Positions 12,041-26,390 of a stretch of DNA of 64,000 nucleotides are shown piece after piece. Each line of letters begins with the position of its first letter. The stretch's first letter is position 1. The notes beneath the pieces are model-generated. The model ran no database searches and was not told the origin of the DNA. It saw nothing but the letters and a program-made list of their open reading frames with translations. Source of the stretch: Odobenus rosmarus divergens (Eukaryota; Chordata; Mammalia; Carnivora; Odobenidae); contig NW_004450286.1 in NCBI RefSeq assembly GCF_000321225.1, positions 3,953,778-4,017,777 on the forward strand. Reading direction: 5' to 3'. The position numbers and the translations under genes are program-made.

Positions 12041-13684
12041 AATGCAGAGACCTGGCCCTATGACTATAGCTCACCAGTTTTATTAAGGGAAACTGGGTAA
12101 GGAGGCAGAGCTTTTTGCCTAGTTAATTTCAGCTTTTGTGCTTGGTTCATCAGAATGCATTATGTTCGGCCACGGATTTACAGGAGTGTTTCTTCATTAC
12201 ATATGGGCTGTACATCCTCTGATACTCTAAGAGCTGAGCCTTTCCAAATTGTATTTAATGGTCTGATTTTGGGTTGAAATTGGACTGGAATACACTAATG
12301 CCTACCACTACTGATAATGCATCATCCCTATTTTTTTCCTCTCCTTTAGAATAATGACAAACAACAATCAATTTATCTCGATAGAAGTGCTTACTTTTTA
12401 TTAATGTAGCTTTTTTAAAAGAGCTGTACAATTCTGACACATTAGGTTGGAATATTGCTGGTACTATATCCTGTATATGGTCTCATCAGACCAATACTTC
12501 TGTAACTCATAATGCTTTTCCTTATTATTGAAAAATCTTTCCCTTTTATTTAAGGGAGTATTAAAATCCTAAGTAGGAAGGGATCTGTTCTGCTCTGTAT
12601 TTTGGCTCACAAAGATAGCCTTTAAAAAATAACACTTTTTTTTTTTTTTACTGTGAAAGCATAGAATCTAAACAAATTATATAAAAATTCTCCTTTATTT
12701 GGACATTTGTTTATTACTTTATTAGTTATGAGCAAAATATATTTATCCACATTGAAGACCAAATTGTATTTTGAAAAAAAAGCAAATTGACTTTGCAAAA
12801 TAATGAACACCTCCTTCCCTCCCCATGTACATAGTAATCAGCTTTATAAATTAACAGCTAATTGACTATATTCAGCCTGCATTTAGTGTATTTTATCTTT
12901 TTTACTACCATCATTTCTTCTAGGTCTTTCGTTCATAATTTATTTTTAATTTTATCCCATTGAAAATTTTATGTTATCTTACAACCTTTCTTGCACAAGA
13001 CAGGGTAAAATAAATAAATAATTTTTAAAAGCTTTATCCAAAATAGTGTATACTTTCTGAAAAGGGTATTTACTTGTCTATAACAAGTAGCTTACTGCAG
13101 TTAGGTTTTTATATATAGACTCTCATATCTTTTCTCCTAGGAAAGCATGCTATCTGGAGCCCTTACATGGTCTCTTCAATTCATAGCCTAGAACCCACCC
13201 TTGACCTACAGGGACCTCACTTTTCCTTCTCCATGCTCTAGATGAGAAATGGCCAGATCTGTCCCTCAGCTATATTTGATTAGTCCTGAATAGTATTGAT
13301 CCACAGGATAAAGCACAAAAAAATGAATTAATTTCTGACACTCAAAAATTAGAAGTTTCCCACAAAAATTTCAGATTTTGGTTTCTCTAGAGAAAGTGGA
13401 ACATGTAGACCAATAGCCCTGTTTGGCAACAGTCTTCTGGAGCTCAGTGGTAGTTTCCCCTTTCAGATAAGAAAACTGCTCTCTCATTCATCTGAGTTCT
13501 CACTACTCCCTATTTTGCAGACATTGAGGCTGATGGTCAATTGACATTAGCAGTTGCCTTTTTTTCATACCCAGCCGCAGTCTGACTCTCTGGACACTTT
13601 GAGTGCTTAGATCTTTCTGCTTCATTGGAACTTATGCTGTGGCTAGCACCTTTGGGCACTGGTAGTGAGTTATTATAAACTACA
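12041..13684. other. Unique AT-rich sequence
   Basis: No repeat family or gene recognised. A T-run at 12637-12649 is not attached to a visible SINE. Confidence 0.5.
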
Positions 13685-13699
13685 TTTAAATGTACTTTT

Positions 13700-13900
13700 T
13701 TAAAAAAGATTTTATTTGACAGGGAGAGAGAGAGAGAGACAGAGAGAGAACACAAGTAGGCAGAGTGGCAGGCAGAGGGTGAGGGAGAAGCAGGCTCCCC
13801 ACCAAGCAGATTGCCTAATGTGGGGCTCGATCCCAGGACCCTGGGATCATGACCTGAGCTGAAGGTAGATGCTTAACTGACTGAGCCACCCAGGTGCCCC
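13700..13900 (-). mobile_element. Carnivoran SINE (SINEC type)
   Basis: Minus-strand head ggggcacctgggtggctcag, then catgatcccagggtcctggg and the pyrimidine tract (GA-rich on plus, 13714-13752). Flanks taaatgtacttt (13687-13698) and ataatgtacttt (13902-13913) make a slightly diverged duplication. Confidence 0.92.
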
Positions 13901-13913
13901 TATAATGTACTTT

Positions 13914-16900
13914 CTATCCTAAATATGATACTTTCAACTAAAATTGTATTGCAGGCAATATTTTAGAGGAATGAATCAAATGTTTAGGACTTTCGGGTTC
14001 CATGATCTGTGGAGGAGGTACTTTGGGGCTAATAGTCTTTTCAGATGCCATTGCCTTACCCATGCAGCGGGTACTCTGTGGTCAATGTTTACAGTTTGAC
14101 TCCTTTGATTTCCTATCAAGTTGTCTCTATTTACAATTCATTCTGGTGTCTATCCACGAGTTCATACCCAGAATATCTGTGCTTTCCACACACTCCTTAC
14201 AAAGCTGGTAGTTACAACAGTGCCTATATTGGGCACTGTTGACAAGACTGACCAAAATTTCGTCGGTTGTTAAAAAAAAAACAAAAAAACTATGATATAG
14301 AAAATGGTTTAAAATGCAGCTTTATGTCAGAATGGGCCAACTGGGAGAGTTCTGGTGAACCACCATTGGTTTAGGAAATTGAGAATCCAGAAGATTTAAG
14401 GCATTCAAAGAAATGCTTTTGTGTGAATTTTGGATCTTGCTTAGGGAGTATCATTGCTGTGGTAAAATCGAAAGAAATAAGTGACAGTAGAGGCCTTGAG
14501 AGAAATTCTTTCTGAAATATTTAAAATCCCAGTCCCTATTTGAAATCTAGCAACTAGTGACTACCAGCAATAAGTGTGCTTCATTTGTACCCCAAGGGTA
14601 CAATATTGTGACTCAGCGCCCCCAACATCAGTTCTTTCTCCATATAGTTGAATAACAACTAAAATGTAGCCCCCGTGTTTAGGAAAGAGTTATGATATAC
14701 ATTATAAAACAAGGATAACTTTCCTTTGTACAGTAAAGGATTCTCATCAGCCAGCATGTTCCCAACGTATTCATCAAGAGAATGGTCAATAAACAAGATA
14801 TATATGGTAGGTGTAAACTTTTTGTTCTCTTTTCTCTTGTGTAACTCTCATTGTCATGCAGAGGGTGCTCAGAAATCTCGAGTTTTCTATTTTCTTGATG
14901 GTGCTCAATTTTCTTGACTGCTGCATTTGGGCATCAGAAATTTCTTTCGGTTTCAGAGGGTTTTCAAATGCCATATAACTTCCTATGAAGTACGGATTAC
15001 CAGAAGCCATGGCACAGGAGACTATTAATACTCATTCAAGGTACTTTTCTTCCCTTACCTTGCTCTTTGACCTTGAAGAGTCTATGTATATATTGAAATC
15101 AAAATGTATACCTTGCTTCATCAGAGTGAGCTTATAGAGTCTAATACTGTATGTCTGATAACGTGATTGATTTTCATTGTAATAGGGTGGTAAAAACATT
15201 TGATCAACCTAACTTGAGTTGTTCAGGATAGAAATATAATGCATATTATATATTATATATATAATGCATATATATATAATGCAAGTAGAAAAATAATTTC
15301 ATATTAATTGGCTAACATTTCAAAACTGGAATTGAGTGAAAGGCCATGAAATTTATTTAGTCATTATGGATTTAATTTTGAGCAAAAAAGCAGATCTGTC
15401 TTCTCAGTGTAAATCAATACAAAACTCTGGATTCCTACCCTGTGTTCTTTCATATTTTTAGGCCTGATTCAGATTTTTTTAGTTTTAACATGACAGATCT
15501 CTCTATCTAGGGCAAAGATATGAAATATTCTTATTTTTAGAAACACTGGTTGTTTTTAAATGCTCTGATTTGCACTGGGGACATCATTACTTTCTATGTA
15601 GGAAATCTAAAAGGGGAAATACTTTTAGTATTTTATAATCAAGGCACATTCTAAAATTTTTTAAAAATAAATACGATATACTACATATCTTAAAGTATGA
15701 GCTTAGTCCCCTAGAGATGGAATTAAATTTGCTGATGCTTAAAAATACCAGCATGATTGATACACTGTTTACACTTGACCACCTGCTAATGAATTCTCAT
15801 TCACTACTTGTTTTCTCTTGCTAAAATTATACTTAAATCACACTGCAGAATAACCCACAGCTACTTAAAGATAAAAAAGGAAAAATTAACAGAACTGTTA
15901 CACCTCTTATATGTGAATTATTCTCCAAACTGTGAATTTTATTTTTCAGATAGTTCCAAACCTTCTAGTAAATCTCATTAATAAATACGTTTGAGGTTCT
16001 AACAAAGGTTCATAGTTCACTTAATTACCCAAAGTTTACCTTTAGCATGAGTCTTTGCTTTATTAATAAGTTTTTAAAAAAAATCTCTGGTGGTGGCATA
16101 TCAGATGGTGTAGAGAAAATTTATGGCTCAAGCAGAAAAGTTTAAGGTCCCATTTAACTTTGGATTCTGAGAGTCTATAAAATGCTTATGAGACTTTGGA
16201 TGTATTTTTTTAGATGTTTACATCTGAAATTTCCATTGGGCAGGTACAGAGAGTAAAGATGCTTGACCAAATTAAAAAAAATTCTCACTCTCAGTGCTTC
16301 ACATAGATCTCCATACTGTCAGTGAATTTACTGATGTGTTATTTTGTAGAGCTGAGTTCGATACAATTTAATGTTTGTATTAGTATTTGGCTTCACTCTT
16401 ATTGGCCTACCAGCTTAGTCCCAAACAGGCTAGAAATCTTTTCTTTTTCTCTGAAATTTGGAGGAATATCTAAGTTATGTTTCAAGTGAGAAAGTTAATA
16501 CCATGGGTCAACATATTTTCCCCTTGGTAGAAAAGATAAGTGGTAGCAGAGAATGGTTCCTTGGCCTTAAAAATGTTATTATATGTACCTACAGAAACAA
16601 TTCTGATTCTTAGTAATTTTAATATACTTCAAATTTATTATGAAATTAGATATTTATATGTGATCGATATGGATCAGGATTGAGAAATGCTTATTAGTTC
16701 ATGAGTGGAGTGACATGATTTTCTAAATTCTGTTGGGGCAAGCTCCATGTTTTTTTTAGTTCTTTTCATTCTTTTTATTCCTACTATGCCTTAGATAAAA
16801 TGGGAACTCAGAAAATATTTTTTATTGAGTAAATTATAATTGAAACTAAGCTATATTTAAGATTTCCTGGTATGCATAATAATGAAATAACCTCAGGGTA

Positions 16901-17520
16901 GGGGGAGAATTTAAGATAATTCATGCTATTATTGAATGGTATTGTGCTTCTTTGTGAAAAAAAAAAAAAACCCGATTTAATTTTTCTAAAGCCTTGAGAT
17001 CTTCAACTTTGCAAGATTAATGCATAAGAGTTAATGTCAGTGAAATTCCTTAGAACAGAGCAAAGCAGAGGTGGGACGGGGAAGCCCTTATAAACTTCAT
17101 TCCCACCTGAGAGGCATTTGGGAACTCCAGTGAATGGGTGGGGAGGATTGGAGGATCATGGGAAACCATTTAATATTGCCAGATAAAACACCAGATAATT
17201 CCCAGGGTGTGGTTTTATAAACCAGTGTCATTCAATAGAACAAGGTTCCGGTGTGTGAAAATTTTCAGCAGTACTTGCTGATTTAGATAACTGTTCTCAC
17301 ATTATCCTTTGCTCCAGCCTATTTGAGTATCCCTTTCTTCACGAAGAACTGTTTACTGGACAGATGTCTTCCTAGATCTGCCCACTCTTGCCTGAAAGGC
17401 AATAACTATTTCAGTAGCTATTAGCATATTAATCAAACTTGGGTAATTCCATACACTTCACATTAATTTGCTCTTGTTGATTATTTGCTGTAATATGTTA
17501 AATAATTGCTCTTGAATGGG
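13914..17520. other. Unique sequence, poor in transposons
   Basis: I recognise no SINE, L1 or DNA transposon in 3.6 kb. The only structured stretch is an AT-dinucleotide tract at 15237-15286. Overlapping ORFs at 14002-14242 (two frames) and 14726-15010 (both strands) show no known motif and are probably chance. Confidence 0.5.
15237..15286. repeat. AT-rich, self-complementary tract
   Basis: Reads atgcatattatatattatat, then ataatgcatatatatataatgc. The two atgcatat-type units make imperfect palindromes that could extrude as a cruciform. Confidence 0.75.
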
Positions 17521-17529
17521 TCAAGAAAA

Positions 17530-17800
17530 GCAGTCATTCACCCATTTTGATTGCTATAAATATCTTTGAAGTTATCCAGATGTGCTTCTATATTATTCAC
17601 AACTCTAAGTCATTAATAAATGTATTGAACACCTGTGCTAGCACTGATCCCTGAGACATCTCATTATTAACCTAATTGCAGAGCTTCATGATATTTCATT
17701 TAACCTTCATTTTACTATCAAACTTTTTTCAAACCAAGACATATTCAAATTAATGATAAAACTTTACCTTTTTATCCTTTGGCTGCCATGGCTCCATAGT
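17530..17800 (-). repeat. Possible L3/CR1-type ancient LINE remnant
   Basis: The stretch agtcattaataaatgtattg, aacacctgtgctagcactga, tccctgagacatctcatt resembles the CR1/L3 LINE as I recall it on the antisense strand (a 'gatccctg-g-act-c' core). Strong divergence makes this tentative. Confidence 0.4.
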
Positions 17801-18224
17801 TGAATTTCCACATTAAAAAAATTTATGAATGAAATATCACCAGACATCCAATTTTTTAAAAAGTTCAAACAAGAAAATAGTTTTATATTGTTGTCTCCTT
17901 GTTGTTTTCGTTCAAGTTCTACTTGTCTACTCTTCTTTTAATTGTCTGTCTTTTCCAGCTATTTTCAGAATGTTAGGGTGTGGAATAATCCCAGTATCAC
18001 TGTTTTGGATACAGTTTTGTCTTTTTGTGATTCCCAATGCCTCAATGCTATTTTATCAAATTGGAGTTAGGAAGGGAAAAAGGAGATGGAATTCATTTTA
18101 GCTGACATTGCTATTCATCAGTGAAGCCATTACAAGTGAAGAATGAGGTTTGCACCCTCTGGTTTAAATCAAGCTTATAGAGTAGAGTTTTATCTAATGT
18201 TGGAGCTAGAAAGGACTATGAAGT

Positions 18225-18363
18225 TCACATGGTTAAATTTCCCTCATTTTTCAGATAAAGAAGCAGAAGCCCAAAAGATGAATTGACCTTGATGAATGAA
18301 GGCCACACTGATCAGAGCCAGGGTTCTGCTTTTTACTCTGTTCATTCCACTGCAGTCTGGCTT
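18225..18363 (-). repeat. MIR SINE remnant
   Basis: ccctcatttttcagataaag, aagcagaagcccaaaa, tgaccttgatgaatgaaggc, agagccagggttctgc follows the reverse complement of MIR (cctcattttacagatgagga ... aaggtcacacagc ... gagccaggattcgaac). Confidence 0.7.
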
Positions 18364-18489
18364 AGGTTTTTATTATTATTATTTTCCACTATGGGTAATT
18401 AAAATTTTCTGTCTCATTTATTCTGAATTTTGACATGAGTTCTTCTTTAAGCCTCTTTTAGGCCATCTGTATCTAATCTAATTCTTTTA

Positions 18490-18552
18490 ATCTCTAACAA
18501 TGCCTTGAATATAGTTAAGTTTTCAATAAATATGTGTTGAATGGGTAAATAA
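18490..18552 (+). repeat. L2/MIR-type 3' end fragment
   Basis: aatgccttgaatatagttaa followed by caataaatatgtgttgaatg matches the terminal part of L2-type repeats. Confidence 0.45.
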
Positions 18553-18554
18553 TC

Positions 18555-21500
18555 TAGAAGCACACTATGTATTTAGCAGACACCAATATATATGATAATA
18601 CAAATATATATACACATGCATATTAAATTATATTTACATGATTTTTAGTTTTCTTTTTATCTCATAGATCTATATCAGTCATGAAAACAAGATCATAAAG
18701 CATATATGTTGATTTCCAACACTGACTTCTAAGTGATTAGGCTTTTGGATAAAAAGATTTATTTGAACTCATTGTACTTAAGTAACACTGAGTTTTTCTA
18801 TGATATTGAGTATCTTATATTAACTTTAACATCACCTGCTCTAAGACTCTCAAATCCAACCAAATTTTCTCATAGATATTTGAGCTATTTTGGAGAGTGT
18901 AAGGAAAAGAGTCTACATATGAGAAGAGTCCTTCTACAATTATTACTATTGATCCCTAGCCTTCTTGCCTCCTATGGGAGGCATTATCAGAGAAACTTCT
19001 GTGTTTATCTACTTTAAATATTTATTTAAATTTATTTTTAATAGTAACATTTCAAAATATTGAAATGCTCTTCATTACTATTGGAAGGTCACTGTTCAAA
19101 TCAAATGGTCAACGTTCTCTCATGTGGATAAGTCACTCCTTGGAAGAATTATAAGCGCCTTCAAGGTGCATTATGTATTTCAATTTCATGATTCATCTGC
19201 TTTGGGGAAAAGTATTATTTCCTGGCACATGTTCAGATGCTGTAATTTAAGACCTTTATAGTAAATTATTATACCACTGCAGCAAACGAAATTAGTACAA
19301 CTCCAAGAGTTATACCTAGGGAATAGTTGATTCATCAAGTTGGATCTGTTTCATTGTTCTTTAACATGGTAGGAGAAAATTTAAAAAAATGCATAACTAC
19401 TTTAAGTTTGTGGTCAAATACCTATGAGTATGAATACTGAGCAGGAATGTAAGTTAAAAAATAATATAAAGGAGCAAGCAGAAAGGATTAAGCTGCTAAA
19501 AGTTCTCTACAGGTGTTTATTTGAATATTTTGACCTAGCAAGTGTCATGGACTGTTATTACAAAACACTAAAGGAGCAGCTTTGTCTTATGAGAGAGTCC
19601 CATTCTGCTTCTAGGATTGAAGATACATTTTTTGCTTCTTCCTCATCACCCCTCACTCTTTTAAAAGTGTAAGTGTAAATCTGTTGTTGAAAAAATGACA
19701 TTTACAGTATACTTAGTGAATCTGTTTCTCTCTTCCTTATTTTCCCCATGGTCACTTTCATGATCATCTGAGTGATCATAATTGTCTCACTTGTACTCTT
19801 GTCAGATTAATTGCTTCCAGGAGGTCTTTGGGTGAGGTGTAGATAGGTGGTGTTGCTATGTTTTTGAATTTACTCGCATATTGAACTAAAGATGGAGTCT
19901 GTAGTAGGTATACACCAAAGTAGCTTCCAGTGATATGACCTGGGCTTTTTGTCAGAAACATATGGAGGTTCTGTACTGACAAATACAGGATCTTCCAATA
20001 CAGTAAATTTTAGAGACTTTAGAATAGATATATTTTGTATGAACTAGTCTTACTAATTCACTTACATTTTAAGATTTTATTTGTATTCTTATATTGCATA
20101 GGTTCATAAATTCATTTTACTATATAAGGAAGATATCTCTAATTTTACAAAGATTATACTCTTTAAACAGAATTGAAATGTAATTCAGAACCTTGTCTAT
20201 GTGTAATTCCAAACTGAATGGAGAAGTCTTATATTCCAAAAATTTAACTTGTTAAATGTATTGGTTATAGATATAAAGCTAGTACATAGATACCCATTTA
20301 TTCTTTTTTTAATTTTCAAAGACATTTGTGAAATAGGAATTATATAGTAATCGGGAACAGACTGCAATATTTTGATATACAATTTCTTGATTTTCCTTTT
20401 CTTATAGCTGATCTCTTTTCTCTGACTTTAAGGAGTAGTGGGGTACTAGGACATTCAACTAAAGATGGGATTTGCATGCCAGTTGGGAATTATTATATTT
20501 TAAATTTGTCTTTATTGAATGCTTTATAAATCTGACAGTTGGACCAAAGTATAACTACATAAATACACATGAAATGCTACATGTGAATGAGTTTATATAT
20601 TGTTATGGATGAAATTTTTTATTTTCCCTTCTTTGCATGAATTTTTTAGGGATTACATAACTGAAGTTAATCATGATTAAATTTTGGATAAAATATGAAA
20701 AATACATTCATTTAAAATCTAAATTTTGAAGATTTTATTCATATTTATTTCATAATTTATTAAAATGGCACCTAAAACCACCATTTTAAGTTTTAGAATC
20801 TAATTCACATATTACCCCAAGTCTCTGAAATTAAGTGGAAGGAAACACTTTAAATAGTATCATGAAATCATGTTGGAAGTATTTTTGTGTGGATAAACTT
20901 GAATGTACTTGAAAAACTACTGCTTCTTTAATTGGGATTGGGATTAGAGGGGTAGAAAGAGGGGTTTAGGCTGTCAAGGAAGGTGGAGGAATGAATGTTT
21001 GGAACATAGTAATCATGCTTTATGATCTATAATCTATAGTTAGATTAACTCAAGAGTTACTAAAACAAGGAAAAATTTGATATTAGAAAATGTTAGGAGC
21101 CACTTAATGACAACCTTGTTGAGGTTGACAAGGTTGTTGAGAGCTTCATTTTTAACCCTAGTTAGCTCTTTTGAAAATACACTTTATTGGTCTCTTTAAA
21201 CTGTGCCTGAGAATGTTTCTACTAGTGGAAAATATCTTTAAATATATGTCCTGCTTTGCATCTTTATATCTGAAGAACAGTATATGAAAGAAGTGTGCTG
21301 TGTTTGTGTGTGTATCCACAAGTTTTTTTTAACAGCTCATAGGTGCGATGCAAATTAACTGAAAATCTAAAGATGACTCAATGATGAGATAGTGGAAAGT
21401 GGGCATGAGGCTAGAAAGAAAAAAAAAAAAACATTCCAAAGTTCAGATTATACCACCATTGCAATAAGAATCTAAAATGCTTTCAGAATAGCAACTCTAG

Positions 21501-24500
21501 TTTACTTCCTTATTTATACTTTTTGCTTCCCCCCAAATAATTTGAAACTTCTTATAACAAAAGACATATGAAATAAAATGAAAAAAATATAGGATTACAA
21601 AGAAGAAATAAACAACATAAAATAAGAGAAAGCCAGGACACTCAACAGGAAGGCTTACCTGGTTACCATGTTATCACGTGTAACCCAGTTCAGAGTTCCT
21701 GGGCTGAGATGTAAAGGAGATAGGATGTGTTACAGGGCTCTAGCATTCACTGGGGATAAGGGACAACCATTTTTTAGGGGTAATTTTTCCTGGACCTAGC
21801 TCTAAAATACAATTCTCACATATTCTTTAAAATATTGTGTTCCATAATGTGATGGGTATTTTCCTCAACAATAGTTGATGTAAATGTAGAAGCATATCCC
21901 CAAAGGCTTTTTATTATATGGACCTGTATTACATGTGGAGGGTAGAGTCCAGTGTATATATAGCATGTTATGCAGCAAAATAAAAAAAACCTGAATGTCT
22001 AGAAAAGATAAAATTGATTTCAGGGTTAGAGATGAAAAGTTCAAGGGAGGTGTTCCTCTCTGCTCTAAAATATATTGGAAAATAGGATAAAGTTGTCTTC
22101 CTGCCTTAATTCTTAAAACCAAGAATTCTTTCTCTTTGAAGTACAAACCAGGCTCTATCACCTTTTCCTGCTGTTTCCCCCATCTCAGAAAGAAAACAAC
22201 GCAAACTTGACCAAATAAGTGCTGACAAGATTCACTCTATAGTGATTATATGAATATATTCTGCATCTACTTAAAATTCAGATTTCAGCCTCTAGTTGCA
22301 TAAATTTAAGATGTGGATCAATTCTATTAGCAGAAAAGCCTGAAAATTGAAAGAGAAAACAAGACAAGGGAACTAAAGTCAGTTAAAACATTTTAATTAC
22401 ACCCCAGCCAAAAGAAGTTAAAGAAAAGCCTGGGAAAGAAGAAATTTTTATGGAAGTATATGATTTCAAATCAGGTATGAAATAAGACAATTGTAAAATT
22501 TCTATAATATACTGGAAAGAGTGGAAAATGAAGGTATATTATCATAATTAGCAGTTATAAATAAATCAGTTGTTCATTATTTCCATTGAAAGAACAAGCT
22601 GACAACAACATCCATTCAATGTATGAATGATTCAGTTAATAGATTTTCATGCCTCATTTCTGACACTTTTTTGGGGGGGAGATAAAAATACTAAAGTGAT
22701 TGAAATACTATGCTCGAGTGACTTGCATATAATCCATTACTAACTGCTATTTTTATTTTTAAATGCCATTTTTTCCCCCCAGAATGAAAAACTTAAATGC
22801 TAGGTACTTCAGGGTTTGCTTTGATAAGAATCTTACCATTTGGGGATTTCATAATCAGTAACAGCTGAGTAATGTTGACACTTTCCGTATATTAAATTAT
22901 ATTGGTATTCCTGAGATTGGTGTGTTGTCTGGGATACCATGACTCTGAGGAGAGATGGAAATGTCCTCTGGTGGATTTCTTTTTATCCTGCTATCCATTA
23001 CATTAACCACGTGTAAATGCACTCCAATGGACAACTTTCTACCACATAATAATTGACAAAATAATTTTAAGAGATACTTTAGTATTTTTTTTTTTTTAGC
23101 AATTCTCATTAACAAGTTTCTGGAACTTTCATAGAATAACACATGTACAGTCATATAAAACCAAGTCTTTGATTATTCAAGGGATTCGTAGAAGTCCTAC
23201 TAACCAAACATAAGCAAATAGCTGCTTTTATGAAAATGTCAAAGGATCTTTTTTAAAGGGAAGCTTTGAGCCTTATATGAATTTTCTTAAGCTCTGGGAT
23301 ATTCAATTTATTGAAAAAAAGATGTTGGAACATAGGTTTGGTTGTCAGATCTGGTACTGAGTTAAATATGACCTTATTTATACTTTCTGGTAGCTAATAG
23401 AGCTATATAATATGCTGTAATTGGACAATTCATATTGTAAGATAAATTAATATAAGCTTTTACTCTCCAAGTCTTGTCACCCTTCATCATTATATCAAGT
23501 ACATATGTATTATCATATATCACTCAACTGAGAGGTGGAGAAAAGGAAAAAAAAAAAAAGAAGACACAGACATGAAGAAGAGTAAAATAATCAGAATAAT
23601 GTATTAATCTCCCTGTGGTTTACTTAGGACCCTGAAACTAACTGTTGCCTGCTTAAACTTTTCTATCAAAGTCAACTATGATATGTTTTGATGGATAGAG
23701 AAATTGAATATACTTTTATTTCAAATAATTCAAAGCCTGATAAATTATGCCAAGTTTTATTTAGAATTATGTCATTATAAGTTTACTATTAACCCTTATT
23801 TAATTTTTAGCTTAATTTTTCCCTTTTTCTCATTTTCTTATTCCTTCTATTTTAGTAAATGTTTTCAAAGCAGGATTTTCTGGAGGAATGAACTTATAGC
23901 AAATTTAAAATGCTATGAGAGATGCTGTAGCAATATATAAAATATAGCCTGTCTCCTAATGATCACTAGTTCAAAGTGTTTAATTATACAGATGTTTTAA
24001 TCTATAAATTGTCACCTTTTGAAAGTAGTTGGGTTACAAACCTTAAAAGGAATGGTGATCATCAAAGCCTTGTATTTTAGCTAGCATTATACCCTATGAG
24101 CCTGGAATTTCTAACCAGCAGGTGGAGATCTAATAGTATTTCTCAAAGCCTTTCAGAAGAGTGTCCAATTATTTGCCATTACCATTCCATCCTGTTCCTA
24201 TTGCACTCAGGAATGTAAATATCAGTATTTCACACTTGTCCTAACAATTACAGGGCCATATGAATTGAAAAACCCATTAATTTTCTTTGTAAATCAACTG
24301 GAGTTTCCCAGACTAGATTTTGCTGCCTCTTAATAAGAATTAAGGATAGTCATGAAACTTCAGAAACCTAAGGGCTTTTGTAATTTTATAGTCACTAACA
24401 AATTATACTCTCTACATAGCTACCATCTTAAAGATAACATTTAAAGCACTCACATTAACAATGTTTTAGGTATGTAATGTAATACAAATTGTTGTAGTCT

Positions 24501-24579
24501 AATGAATTCAGTTTCATAGGCTTATTTATTACAATATAGCACGGGCCACACTGTAGAGAACTATCTAGAGTGAAAATTT
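18555..24579. other. Six-kb block with no recognised transposon
   Basis: No SINE, L1, MIR or DNA transposon was recognised, an unusually long clean stretch for this window. It contains short A/T homopolymers (near 21420 and 23089) and a small hairpin at 21110-21137. ORFs such as 18733-19017, 19424-19672 and 21865-22161 have no recognised domain, no splice-site support that I could see, and AT-biased composition. Confidence 0.45.
21110..21137. repeat. Small perfect inverted repeat
   Basis: acaaccttgt at 21110-21119 and acaaggttgt at 21128-21137 are exact reverse complements separated by 8 bases. A short hairpin in otherwise unremarkable sequence. Confidence 0.8.
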
Positions 24580-24595
24580 ATATGTAATTTATTTT

Positions 24596-24827
24596 ATTTT
24601 AAATTTTATTATGTTAAGTTAATCACCATGCATTACATCATCAGTTTTTGATGTAGCGTTCCATGATTCATTGTTTACATATAACACCCAGTGCTCCATG
24701 CAGAACGTGCCCTCTTTAATACCCACCATCAGGCTAGCCCATCCCCCCACCCCCCTCCCCTCTAGAACCCTCAGTTTGATTCTCAGAGTCCATAGTCTTT
24801 CATGGTTCGTCTCCACCTCTGGGGGAA
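24596..24827 (-). mobile_element. 5'-truncated carnivoran L1, 3' UTR only
   Basis: Minus-strand reading: gacgaaccatgaaagactat, ctcagaatcaaactgagg, ggctagcctgatggtgg, ggagcactgggtgttatatg, gatgtaatgcatggtgat, then an A/T-rich tail. A perfect 16-bp duplication, atatgtaatttatttt, lies at 24580-24595 and 24828-24843. It is the only L1 between 7.1 and 57.9 kb. Confidence 0.92.
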
Positions 24828-24843
24828 ATATGTAATTTATTTT

Positions 24844-26085
24844 TGAAAAATAATTGTTTGTATATGATATACATTCCATATATCAGAGATACTCATGGCC
24901 ACTTTTGCCCTACTGCACGTTCTTCATAATCCACAAGAATATTTTAGGAGAAGAGCATTAGGACACAATTCCCTTGGCATTTATTAAAATAGCATTATTC
25001 ATGATGAACTCTCTTCATATTAATGTCCATATATTCCCAAATTCTAAAATTAAAAAAATATTTATTTTCCTAAGTGGGAAGATCAGAAAACTATGCCTTG
25101 AACTAGTTACTGAATTCACTTTTACTATTTCTGCTCAGCTTAACGCAAGGTGCATTCTTGAGGATTTAATAAGAAATTGCCCTAGGCACCAAACAAACAA
25201 TGGAATCCTTTGGAAATAATGCTATTCTTATAAAGAGATGTGTTTGTTAAAGAAAATAAAACATATTTAAGGAAGTTAAGAGTTAATGATACTGAACACC
25301 TACCAAAGCAACTAGGCTTATTGCCATATCAGATGATCTGACCATCTTACTAGTATTTTTTCACTTTCTTAAAGAATGAAATACAAAAGACTATGCATAA
25401 CCTAATTCTTAGTCACTTTAATAGCAGTCATGTCATAACCAGTAATTGGTGAAAACTTAAATTGTACAGGCAAATACACCTCTTCTACATTTTTTTCACA
25501 TATTCCTGAGCTCAGAACTGCAATATAGGTTTTTTGACACACACAAGTTAGATTTGCATGATACATGTTAAAAACAAAGAAAATGAAAAACTTCTGACAA
25601 TTCATGACCTTTATCTATTACTTATTACTTTATTTATTTAGTAAAATTGCATATGTCCTGCATTTATCAGGGAATGGCTCAATTGAATGCTCTTGATTTG
25701 AGGATTAAATTTAGAAGATTATAGGAGGGGCAAATTAAAAATCTTCTTTAACGTTTATATACAGAACAAATTTAAGTCGCTTAGCTATCTGAGGAAAATA
25801 CCAGACTCAGAAACTACTGGAGTCCTAGATTTCCAGAAACTAATACCCACAGACATCTAAAATACCAAACTAATTAGGAGTGGTAAGTGGAACTTGCAGG
25901 ACAGGTGTGGTGTGTGGCATGTGATTGGCAATCTTTAGAATCCAGGGTCTCAAATTTCACTTATTTTGGGGACTTCTCTGATTTTCTCCCAGCAAAATTA
26001 GTCCTTCTCTCCCCTTCCATCCTATAGCACCGTGCTCAGACTTCATTTTTCAGAAATATCACATTGAATTACAATCATTTATTCA
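24844..26085. other. Unique sequence without recognised features
   Basis: No repeat or gene recognised. ORFs at 24974-25219 and 25402-25605 lack recognisable motifs. Confidence 0.5.
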
Positions 26086-26089
26086 CTTT

Positions 26090-26182
26090 TAAGCATTTGA
26101 TCACTTTATTGCCTATCTCAGTCCTTGGCATATTATTAGTAAAAGCTAAATAAATAAATAAATACTTATTTGATTGAATTAA
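26090..26182 (+). repeat. L2-type 3' end fragment with AAAT repeats
   Basis: tatctcagtccttggcatat, tattagtaaaagctaaataa, then repeated taaa units and cttatttgattgaatt follow the L2 end consensus. Diverged. Confidence 0.4.
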
Positions 26183-26390
26183 AAACGCTAAAGTATTGTG
26201 GATATAATATAAAAGACAATCATTATATAAAAGAAAGGCACACTAAATAAATACATGTGAAAGAAAATTTGTAACTATCAAGTGAACACACAGCTAGCCG
26301 CAAGTGAATAGTCCAAATGACAAGCAAACTTTGATGGAAAGAGAGCATTTCTCCACCTTACTTAACTGTACCTTAAAAAGATAACAGTTT